Notes under the pieces: model-generated
Told to the model about the DNA's origin: nothing
The model's input: only the letters and a program-made list of their open reading frames with translations
Database searches by the model: none
Position numbers and translations under genes: made by a program
Shown: positions 57,407 through 64,000 of the stretch, piece by piece
Position numbering within the stretch: the first letter of the stretch is position 1
How the letters are laid out: the number at the start of each line of letters is the position of its first letter
From: Dechloromonas hortensis
GTDB lineage: Bacteria > Pseudomonadota > Gammaproteobacteria > Burkholderiales > Rhodocyclaceae
NCBI RefSeq assembly: GCF_009469765.1
Contig: NZ_SSSQ01000010.1
Location: 81,772 to 145,771, forward strand
Direction: 5' to 3'
DNA length: 64,000 bases

Positions 57407-58665
57407 TCCAAATTTTTGTAACAGAAGTAGGGGTTCATTGCGACAACCCCCGTTTGGGAGGCGCTGTGGCGTATGGAAATTTTGATTGCATCGTATCGTC
57501 TGTCTAGAGGTGTATCTCCTGATACGCTCATTTCTGCAACACCTAACGAAATAAAAAAATCATCCGTATGGAGCCATGGAGTGAATTGAAAGCTAACCCA
57601 AATTTCTTCCCCTGCCCTGCGTGGGGTGACCGGCGGGCTATTTGGCACGATATTGGAGTTTGTTCCAAACAATGTAATACCCTGCTTCGATTTTATCGTA
57701 AGGCCAAAAACAGGGTGCTTAATGTCATCTTGGAAGCAAACATTAAATATTAGCTCAACGGGCTTTCCAGAAAACAGGCTTGCCGGATTAAGTAATTCAT
57801 TCTGGCGAATGGAAAAATCGACAATCAGTGCGCGTTTGTCCCCCCAGCGATACTCGCCAGCGTGATAGCAGGGACGTGTATGAAATAACTCTTTGCTTGC
57901 CGAGCGGGGGGCAGCAATGGGTCTAGGTGTGGACAAAAGGTCTAAATACCGATTCGCTATTGTCTTTGGCTCACCGTCAGCAACTAGTCGTCCAGAGTCA
58001 AGGAGGAGTGCGCGACTACACGTCTGGATTATTTGATCTAGCGAGTGACTGACAAATAATATTGTTGAGCCGTTGTCACGCATTTCCTGCATTCTTCTGA
58101 AGGACTTGGCTTGAAAGCTTGCATCGCCTACCGCCAATGCTTCATCAACAATTAGAATTTCTGGATTGGAGTGAACGGATGCCGCAAATGCTAATCGAAT
58201 GAACATCCCGCTGGAATACGTTCGAACCGGTTGCTCTAGGAAGTCCCCAATGTCCGCAAAGGATGCTATGTCGTCAAATACTCTCGTGATTTCGTCTTCA
58301 GAGAACCCCTGGATTGCTCCTTGAAAGTATATATTCTCTCTCCCGGTGAACTCTGGATTAAATCCTGAACCGAGTTCCAAAAGAGCAGAGACTCTGCCAT
58401 TTACAGTTATGGCTCCTTGTGTGGGTTTTAGAATTCCGCAGATTAGCTGCAGTAAGGTGCTTTTTCCTGCGCCATTTCGACCTACGATACCAACTGTTTC
58501 CCCTCTTCTGATATCGAATGAAATCTCGCGAAGCGCGGTATGTTCTTTATGGTAGTTTTTTAGCCCGAGGCTTAGAAAGCTCTTGACTCTGTCACCAGGG
58601 TGGCGGAATAGCCGGTAGGTTTTTCTTAGTTGTCTGACAGATATGGCGATATTTTCAGAGTGCAT
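57403..58665 (-). CDS. wzt: Wzt, polysaccharide ABC exporter ATPase with C-terminal sugar-binding-type domain
   Basis: A 420-residue ATPase. Walker A is GRNGAGKSTLL, the signature TYSSGMFIRLAFAA and Walker B ILIVDEALAVGD. Residues about 260-420 form an extra beta-rich domain like the Wzt C-terminal domain that recognises the modified non-reducing end of the glycan. The ATG at 58665 is supported by GGAG upstream. It overlaps wzm by 11 nt. The extra domain predicts that export is coupled to chain capping. Confidence 0.93.
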   Translation of the reverse strand: MHSENIAISVRQLRKTYRLFRHPGDRVKSFLSLGLKNYHKEHTALREISFDIRRGETVGIVGRNGAGKSTLLQLICGILKPTQGAITVNGRVSALLELGSGFNPEFTGRENIYFQGAIQGFSEDEITRVFDDIASFADIGDFLEQPVRTYSSGMFIRLAFAASVHSNPEILIVDEALAVGDASFQAKSFRRMQEMRDNGSTILFVSHSLDQIIQTCSRALLLDSGRLVADGEPKTIANRYLDLLSTPRPIAAPRSASKELFHTRPCYHAGEYRWGDKRALIVDFSIRQNELLNPASLFSGKPVELIFNVCFQDDIKHPVFGLTIKSKQGITLFGTNSNIVPNSPPVTPRRAGEEIWVSFQFTPWLHTDDFFISLGVAEMSVSGDTPLDRRYDAIKISIRHSASQTGVVAMNPYFCYKNLE

Positions 58666-59440
58666 CAGCAAACTCCTCTCTATTCCGCCGGAAAAAATAA
58701 TACCCAAAAATGCCAATTAATATGCTAACGACAAAGGCGTATATCCAATTTTGCCAGATAATGCTTTTTCCGAAAGAAACATCCCGACAAGATTCAACAA
58801 TAATAGCAATTGGATTGTTGTAATAGATTGGTTCAAAAATCTTCGGTACTGCGCTCGCTGGATAGAGAACCGGCGATAAAAACATCAGCATTTGAACCAT
58901 TGGGGGGACTATTTGGCTCATGTCTTTTATGAATACCCCCCAAGCCGCTAAAAACCATGAGAAACCAAGAGCCAATATAATGAGCGGAACTAGCATTAAT
59001 GGAAACAGAATAACCGATATGGTTAGATGCCCTGTCCAAGTAAGTGCGGCGAGCAGAATTAGATAATTAAATGCCCCATGCACTAACGCGGCCCCTAACG
59101 GAACAAAGGGAAGAATTTCAACTGGGAATATTACTTTTTTTACGTAACTTGGATAGGAGCGTACGGCTATTGGGGCTCGTGAGATGGTTTCGGCAAAAAT
59201 ATTAAATGCAATTAATCCGCTATATAAAACTAACCAGAAGGGAGCTCCGCCTTCTTGTTGCGGCCAGCGAGTCTGGAATACCGCCCCGAAAACGTATGCG
59301 AAGATTGTTAGCATAATAAGAGGATTGAGAAAAATCCAAGCGATACCAAAAACTGCTCCACGATAGCGCAAAAGTACGTCGCGTTTGACCAATTGAATGA
59401 GAAGGTAGCGACTCGATGGTTGTATCAGACGACTCATCAT
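58655..59440 (-). CDS. wzm: Wzm, polysaccharide ABC exporter permease
   Basis: A 261-residue ABC-2 permease with six hydrophobic helices. LVKRDVLLRYRGAVFGIAWIFLNPLIML and VQMLMFLSPVLYPASAVP are family signatures. It exports lipid-linked polysaccharide across the inner membrane with Wzt. Its ATG overlaps the stop of the CYTH-CHAD gene by 4 nt. Confidence 0.94.
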   Translation of the reverse strand: MMSRLIQPSSRYLLIQLVKRDVLLRYRGAVFGIAWIFLNPLIMLTIFAYVFGAVFQTRWPQQEGGAPFWLVLYSGLIAFNIFAETISRAPIAVRSYPSYVKKVIFPVEILPFVPLGAALVHGAFNYLILLAALTWTGHLTISVILFPLMLVPLIILALGFSWFLAAWGVFIKDMSQIVPPMVQMLMFLSPVLYPASAVPKIFEPIYYNNPIAIIVESCRDVSFGKSIIWQNWIYAFVVSILIGIFGYYFFRRNREEFADAL

Positions 59441-60930
59441 TTGACCGCTTTTTGGGTCAGCTTAACTGCCGGAGTACGGTGGCCTTGCCATATTTCTATT
59501 GATCCAGGTAGTTGACTAATTAGCAAGCTATGGCGGCCTAGCATCCAGCCATGAATCGGGCTGAGAGGGCGTTTGGAAAGAAGTTCTCGGATTATTTCGT
59601 TTGCTGTTGCGTAATCGTTAATCTGACCAAGTTCGTCTTGAAGTCGTTCAAGTGCAGTCGTATATGCAGAAAATTGTTTTCTGGAAAGTAAGGGGGAAAA
59701 AAATTCAATCGTGTAGCGTAGCTTCTTAAAGGCAATGCGCATCCGGTGTCGCTGTGCTTGGCTGAGTGATTGATGGTACTTCGCACAATTACGGGCTCGG
59801 TGGGCTAAGTGAGTGATTTGCTGACTTGCGAAGTCAGGAAGGGAGGATTGTGTCGCCTCTCCGAGGGAATGGATCGCAGAAGTGAATTCAATGAGTAATT
59901 GTGGGTACTCCCGCACGGCGAGTAATTTGACGATCGATTTCCGAGCTTCCTTTGAGCGTTGCTGCACTTTTTTACCTAGGCGCCTGATGTCAGAGTCATC
60001 TGGGAACGCGTCAACAACAGGCGGCAATATTTCGGTTAGAAAAACATCCAAATTGCGTGCTTCGCCCAGCGCAGACGCCAATGTTTGCCAAGTTTGGCCA
60101 TAGGCGGTAACGAACTCGGATGGCAATACAGGGGCAAAAAGTTTCAATGCTGAACGCAGGCGACGTAAGGCAACACGTGCCTGGTGGACGAACTCTGGGT
60201 CAATACTGATAAGTATCCCGGCCTCGTTACGCTGAAAGTGTTCGAGAGAACCCAATGCAATTCTACGAAAAGCCTCAATCGGGGTTGTATCTGCGTTAAG
60301 TTCAACCGGTTTGGCACGGAAGGGGAGCAGCGGCTCGTCGAGAAACAGCTTGTAGCCACGCTCGGCCTTGCTGGCGATGGCCGGGTGGAGGTCGAGCTTT
60401 TCCTGTAGCAGGCGGGTCAGGCCGAAGATGTCGGCGACCTGGCCGGAGAGTAGTTCGAGTTCGATTTCACAGATGGGCGTACTTTTGCCCCGGCTTTCGA
60501 TAGTGCCGCGGTCGACTGCCAGTTCGATCAAGGATTCGCCAAAGGGCACGTGCCAGATTTGCCGGCGGAAATCGGTGGTGAACACCGGTTCGAGCTGCCC
60601 GCTCGCCTGTTCGAGAAAGTGACGCAATTCCTCATTGTCGACATGGCTGAAATCGAAAACCCCGGGTGTCGCCTGGGTTTCCCACTCGCTGCGCATGGCC
60701 AGGCCGCCGCTGGCCGGTTCGGCTGATTTGACGGTGAGCAGCCATTGCCAGCCTTTCTTGCGAAAGCGCATGGCAATACGGCGAGCATGCAACGCTAGTT
60801 GTGGTGTGTCGTAGTAGGTGTTGAGCAGGCGTTGTTTCTGCGGCGCGATGTTGGCGAGCAGCGGGTGGCTGGCCAGTTTCTTGGCCATCTTGGGCGTTAG
60901 CTGGAGCTTCAGCTCGATTTCGGTGCTCAT
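59437..60930 (-). CDS. CYTH-CHAD domain protein (triphosphatase type)
   Basis: A 497-residue protein. The CYTH domain (about 1-205) has the EIELKLQL (ExExK) signature and YYDTPQLAL; CYTH enzymes hydrolyse inorganic triphosphate. The CHAD domain (about 215-490) is helical and His/Arg-rich (VHQARVALRRLRSALKLF, HRMRIAFKKLRYTIEFF) and binds polyphosphate. Base composition changes sharply at about 60,300, at the junction of the two domains: the CYTH part is GC-rich like the core genome, the CHAD part AT-rich like the polysaccharide island. It starts 6 nt after lapD. Confidence 0.93.
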   Translation of the reverse strand: MSTEIELKLQLTPKMAKKLASHPLLANIAPQKQRLLNTYYDTPQLALHARRIAMRFRKKGWQWLLTVKSAEPASGGLAMRSEWETQATPGVFDFSHVDNEELRHFLEQASGQLEPVFTTDFRRQIWHVPFGESLIELAVDRGTIESRGKSTPICEIELELLSGQVADIFGLTRLLQEKLDLHPAIASKAERGYKLFLDEPLLPFRAKPVELNADTTPIEAFRRIALGSLEHFQRNEAGILISIDPEFVHQARVALRRLRSALKLFAPVLPSEFVTAYGQTWQTLASALGEARNLDVFLTEILPPVVDAFPDDSDIRRLGKKVQQRSKEARKSIVKLLAVREYPQLLIEFTSAIHSLGEATQSSLPDFASQQITHLAHRARNCAKYHQSLSQAQRHRMRIAFKKLRYTIEFFSPLLSRKQFSAYTTALERLQDELGQINDYATANEIIRELLSKRPLSPIHGWMLGRHSLLISQLPGSIEIWQGHRTPAVKLTQKAVK

Positions 60931-60936
60931 GATTTT

Positions 60937-62850
60937 CTAGTTCCTCGGGACCGCCGGTCCGGTGGCGCCGTCGAAGCCCAAATCGGGCAGGGTGGCGAGC
61001 TCCTCGGCGGTTTGCACGCCTTCGGCGATCACCTTCAGGCCGATATTATGCGCGATGCTGCACAGTCCCTTGAGGAAGGCTTGGTTGCCCGGTTGCGTAT
61101 TGATGGCGCGGATGAAGCTGCCGTCGACCTTCAGGTAGTCGAGGCCGATATGGTGCAGGCGGCCGATTTCGCTGAACTGGCGGCCGAAATGTTCGATCCC
61201 GAGACGGCAGCCAAGCGGTCGCATCGCATCGCAGAAGGCGTGGAACTCAGCGAAATGCTGGAAGGCGCCAATTTCCGAAACCTCAAGCCAGAGGCGGGGA
61301 GCAAGCTCGCGCCGGCCGCTGATCAGGGCTTGCAGGCTGCTGCGGAAAGCGGCGCTCAAAATCGACTCGCCGGAGAGGTTGACCGCAACCGCCGCCGCGC
61401 CGGCGGCAATGCGGTCGAGGGCCAGGCGGGCGGCGGCCAGATCGAGTTCGGTGGTCATCGACAGGCGCGAAGCCATCGGCATGAAGCTGCCGGCAGCCAG
61501 CCATTCACCATTTTCGCTGGCTTGCAGGCGGAGCGGGCATTCGAGGTGGAGCAACTGGCCCCGATTGCCTGCGACTGGAAAGTCGATCAAGCGCAGGCGC
61601 TGGGTTTCGATGGCCCCTTCGAGCAGCTTTTTCCAGTCGGCGTTGGAGGCGGCGTGCTGTTCGCAGCCTGTTTCCGCCCGGCACCAGGCCAGGCCGCTCT
61701 GATTTTCGGCCGAGGCCAGTGCAGCATCGATCTGCGAGAGCAGGTTGCCGATCCCCTGACCATGCCGATAGAGGCCGCTGGCCAGATGGCCGATGCGTTC
61801 GCCGTCGATCAGGCCGGCCGAGCTCAGGTCACGCAGCAGGCTGAGCAACTGCTCGGCCGTTGTCGTCGGATCCTGAACCCCGGGCAGCAGCAAGGCAAAA
61901 TCGGCGCCATTGAGGCGGGCGGCGGCAGCGCCCGGCTTGCTGGCGGTAAGCTCGGTGAATTTGCCCCCGATACGGCGCAGCAACTCGTCGGCGGTTTCGC
62001 GGCCGGCGCGCTTGTTGATCCCGGCTAGGTCAGCCACGCGCAGCATCAGCAGGGTACCGTTGCTGGCCGCATCGTCATCGCTCAGCGCGGCCTCCAGCTG
62101 GTTGAGGAAAAAGGCACGGTTGGCCAGGCCGGTCAGGTTGTCGAGCGTCGCTTCCCGGCGCACCTGTTCGAGACGCGCCGCCTCTTCGGCAAACATCGCC
62201 TGCAGCCGCTCGACCATCGCGTTCATCGCACTGGCCAGGCTCTTCAGCTCCGGCGCCGCGGGTTCGGCAATGCGGATGAAACGCCGCTCGCTGATCGCCT
62301 GGGCCTGGCCGACAACGGCGTCGAGTGGTCGCCGGATATTGCGCAGCAATTGCATGCCAAGCAGGCCCATGAAGCAGCCACCGATCAGAAACCAGGCGAT
62401 CAGCTTGAGGCAACCGTCCCAGAGTTCCTGATAGGCAAACTGGCTGTGGCTAATCAACTCGATCGTGCCGAATTGGTTCCAGCCGGCGCTGACCTGGGCC
62501 AGGCCGGGTTGCGAGGCGACCGGAAAGAGGCGAATGAACCAGGCCGGGACGTCGCCGGCCATTGGCGGGCTGGTCTTTTCGATCATCGTCTTGCCTTCCG
62601 GATCGATCAGCCGCACCGCCGCGTACTGACCGCTGTCGAACATTGCCGCCACCTGCAATTCAACGGTGATCGGATCCTTCTCCAGTTGCGACATCGAGAG
62701 GGCGAGCGACGAGGCGTTGTCGCTGTTCTTGATGGCCAGTTGATGCTCGAGATAATGGCGGGCAGTCAGCATGCTGGCGAGAAAACTGCCGGCGAAAGCG
62801 ATCAGCGTGCTCGCAATGACGGCGAGCCAGAGTTGGCGGAATAAAGACAT
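60937..62850 (-). CDS. lapD: LapD-like c-di-GMP receptor (degenerate GGDEF-EAL)
   Basis: A 637-residue inner-membrane receptor. It has helix 1 (about 8-30), a periplasmic domain (about 30-150), helix 2 (about 155-175), HAMP, and cytoplasmic GGDEF-like and EAL-like domains. Both enzymatic motifs are altered: LNGADF in place of GGDEF and ECPLRL in place of EAL, while the C-terminal EGVQTAEELATLPDLGFDGATGPAV is kept. This is the LapD pattern: c-di-GMP binding without catalysis, holding LapG inactive. The ATG at 62850 starts MSLFRQLWLAV, as in LapD. Confidence 0.92.
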   Translation of the reverse strand: MSLFRQLWLAVIASTLIAFAGSFLASMLTARHYLEHQLAIKNSDNASSLALSMSQLEKDPITVELQVAAMFDSGQYAAVRLIDPEGKTMIEKTSPPMAGDVPAWFIRLFPVASQPGLAQVSAGWNQFGTIELISHSQFAYQELWDGCLKLIAWFLIGGCFMGLLGMQLLRNIRRPLDAVVGQAQAISERRFIRIAEPAAPELKSLASAMNAMVERLQAMFAEEAARLEQVRREATLDNLTGLANRAFFLNQLEAALSDDDAASNGTLLMLRVADLAGINKRAGRETADELLRRIGGKFTELTASKPGAAAARLNGADFALLLPGVQDPTTTAEQLLSLLRDLSSAGLIDGERIGHLASGLYRHGQGIGNLLSQIDAALASAENQSGLAWCRAETGCEQHAASNADWKKLLEGAIETQRLRLIDFPVAGNRGQLLHLECPLRLQASENGEWLAAGSFMPMASRLSMTTELDLAAARLALDRIAAGAAAVAVNLSGESILSAAFRSSLQALISGRRELAPRLWLEVSEIGAFQHFAEFHAFCDAMRPLGCRLGIEHFGRQFSEIGRLHHIGLDYLKVDGSFIRAINTQPGNQAFLKGLCSIAHNIGLKVIAEGVQTAEELATLPDLGFDGATGPAVPRN

Positions 62851-62860
62851 GACGATTACC

Positions 62861-63535
62861 TCACTGGAAGCCTTCGGCGCGCGCCCGGGCCAGCAGATCC
62901 TGCCAGCGCGAGAGATTGCTCTTGCTGGACTGGTTGCCGGTGCCTTGCCAAAGCCCCGCACTGTTGAAACTGAAAATCGGTGAAAGATCGGTTCGCCGCG
63001 ACGCCGGGCGAATATCGGGAATCAAGTTGTCGAGCACCAGCGGATCGGTACTCGGCGAAGCGTAATAGGCCAGCACCATATGCGCCTGCTGGATTGGGCC
63101 GTTCGGGCCATTCTGCAAGGCCTTGACATAAACCAGCCGAAGCTTGGCGACGGGAATGCCGAGGTTGATCAGCGAGTAATACTTGGCGATCGAGAAATCC
63201 TCGCAATCGGCACGTCCGTTGCCGATGGTTTCGATCGGTGTCGCCCAGTAGTCGGAGTGGCCCCAGATGCTGAAATCGTCGTCAAAGGCGATGCGGCGAT
63301 TGAAGAAATCATTCACCCGCCGCAATTTTTCTGCTTCGCTGCGCGTCGATCCCTCGGCCAGCATTTTTCGCCAGTCGTTGAACAGCGGTTCGGAAGACGG
63401 CCCGAAGCGGCTGGTCAGGGCTTGCTGCAAACGGTCGAAATCGAGCCCGGCCCCAGCCGTCAGGCAAAACAGGCTGGCTGGGCCGAGTAGGGCAGCCAGG
63501 AGCAGCATGCGGGAAAAGGCGCGTATTTTTGCCAA
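62861..63535 (-). CDS. lapG: LapG-like periplasmic cysteine protease
   Basis: A 224-residue transglutaminase-like protease of the LapG (DUF920) family. The triad is Cys111 (GRADCEDFSIAKY), His152 (AHMVLAYY) and Asp169 (LVLDNLIP). A signal peptide covers about the first 28 residues. LapG cleaves a large RTX-type surface adhesin when c-di-GMP falls. No such adhesin is in the window. It lies 10 nt upstream of lapD and diverges from the TolC-like gene. Confidence 0.94.
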   Translation of the reverse strand: MAKIRAFSRMLLLAALLGPASLFCLTAGAGLDFDRLQQALTSRFGPSSEPLFNDWRKMLAEGSTRSEAEKLRRVNDFFNRRIAFDDDFSIWGHSDYWATPIETIGNGRADCEDFSIAKYYSLINLGIPVAKLRLVYVKALQNGPNGPIQQAHMVLAYYASPSTDPLVLDNLIPDIRPASRRTDLSPIFSFNSAGLWQGTGNQSSKSNLSRWQDLLARARAEGFQ

Positions 63536-63610
63536 GAGACCGGGAGTAAGCGGCTGAATTGATTAGCCTGAAATGAGGAATATTACACGGCGGATTCGCC
63601 GGCGGCTTCC

Positions 63611-63616
63611 TATAAT
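63611..63616 (+). promoter_or_regulatory. Candidate -10 box for the TolC-like gene
   Basis: A perfect TATAAT, 25 nt before the ATG at 63642. I found no good -35 box at 16-18 nt spacing; GC-rich repeats (GGCG/CGCC) lie there instead. Confidence 0.45.
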
Positions 63617-63641
63617 CCGCGAAATCAAACTTTTACTGTGT

Positions 63642-64000
63642 ATGAAATCCAATAAATTTGCAAAACTTAATGTTTTTGCCTTGTTTTTTGCAGTCTCCTT
63701 CCCGGTGCTGGCCCAGACGTCGCTCCCGGCGACGCTGAAGGAAGTCGCGCAGCAAGCAGTGCTGAACAGCCCGGAAGTGACCTCGAAATGGCACAACTAC
63801 AAGGCGGCGGAAGAAGAAATCGGCGTTGCCCGCGGCGGCTTCCTGCCGCGCGTTGACCTGACCGCCGGCGGCGGCCGGGAAACCCTGCAACAACCGCCGC
63901 TGCGCGACCGCAACGACTACAGCCGCAGCAGCTACCTGCTCAGCCTCAACCAGATGCTCTTCGACGGCTTCGCCACCCACAACGAAGTGCGCCGCCTCGA
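63642..64000 (+). CDS. TolC-family outer-membrane channel (partial, LapE/AggA-like)
   Basis: The first 119 residues of an outer-membrane efflux protein, cut by the window edge. A signal peptide ends VLAQTS, followed by LKEVAQQAVLNSPEV and the coiled-coil start IGVARGGFLPRVDLTAGGG and SLNQMLFDG, all typical of TolC/AggA/LapE proteins. Next to lapG-lapD it is probably the outer-membrane pore of a type I secretion system for a LapA-like adhesin. The rest lies outside the window. Confidence 0.88.
   Translation, partial: MKSNKFAKLNVFALFFAVSFPVLAQTSLPATLKEVAQQAVLNSPEVTSKWHNYKAAEEEIGVARGGFLPRVDLTAGGGRETLQQPPLRDRNDYSRSSYLLSLNQMLFDGFATHNEVRRL

Noticed and set aside
46083..59440. Mobile element or integron carrying the polysaccharide island
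   Set aside because: No transposase, integrase, terminal repeats or tRNA site found; composition steps inside flanking genes fit homologous recombination better.

Overview
The window is chromosomal DNA from a Gram-negative proteobacterium, most likely a betaproteobacterium of the Rhodocyclales (Dechloromonas/Azonexus type). That placement is inferred from the high GC of the core genes, the mla-ibaG-murA-his-tat gene order, the short-form HisG, and a periplasm/outer-membrane gene set (Mla, Tat, TolC-like, LapD/LapG). I saw no rRNA, tRNA, CRISPR array, insertion sequence or phage gene.

Layout. Positions 1-7356 (minus strand) hold a type IV pilus/MSHA-like biogenesis block: a sigma54-type response regulator, an MshM-like ATPase with a SPOR domain, an MshL secretin, an MshN-like TPR protein and an MshE ATPase cut by the window edge. 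Positions 7457-14143 (plus) hold mlaFED-mlaA-mlaCB, a two-gene ABC exporter, ibaG and murA, ending at a terminator and followed by a cold-shock gene with a long leader. Positions 15025-23108 hold the histidine genes. hisG-hisD are separated from hisBHAFIE by a chromate-transporter pair and an inverted hisC plus CZB-domain gene. A HIT protein and tatABC follow.

Positions 24922-37017 are a mixed housekeeping stretch: amidotransferase, HtrA-like protease, Nif3, FimV, fumarylacetoacetase-type hydrolase, paaK, MATE exporter, sucCD, TerC and an ornithine cyclodeaminase-like enzyme. Positions 37114-45811 are a compact signalling block: CHASE2-Ser/Thr kinase, PP2C phosphatase, FHA protein, CHASE2-adenylate cyclase, a metallo-beta-lactamase-fold protein that may be a cAMP phosphodiesterase, and a GAF/HD-GYP protein. 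It ends just upstream of a major type IV pilin gene.

From about 45.7 kb to about 60.3 kb the DNA becomes clearly AT-richer. This island carries the pilin and a large membrane glycosyltransferase-like protein, then three glycosyltransferases on the plus strand. Convergent to them is a tightly overlapping minus-strand operon (Wzm, Wzt with a C-terminal sugar-binding-type domain, a methyltransferase with a kinase-like C-terminus, two glycosyltransferases and an acyltransferase). The right composition boundary falls inside a CYTH-CHAD gene, at its domain junction. Upstream of that gene in the same transcription direction are lapD and lapG, the c-di-GMP-controlled adhesin-release switch, and a TolC-family gene diverges at the right edge.

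Read together, the window is rich in surface-attachment biology: pilus assembly machinery with a c-di-GMP-binding-type ATPase, a kinase/cAMP/c-di-GMP signalling cassette next to pilA, a probable pilin-glycosylation and ABC-dependent polysaccharide cassette with homopolymer tracts that could allow phase variation, and the Lap adhesin switch. The strongest candidates for something not well described are the signalling cassette coupled to pilA and the replaceable polysaccharide cassette with its methyltransferase-kinase chain-end candidate.
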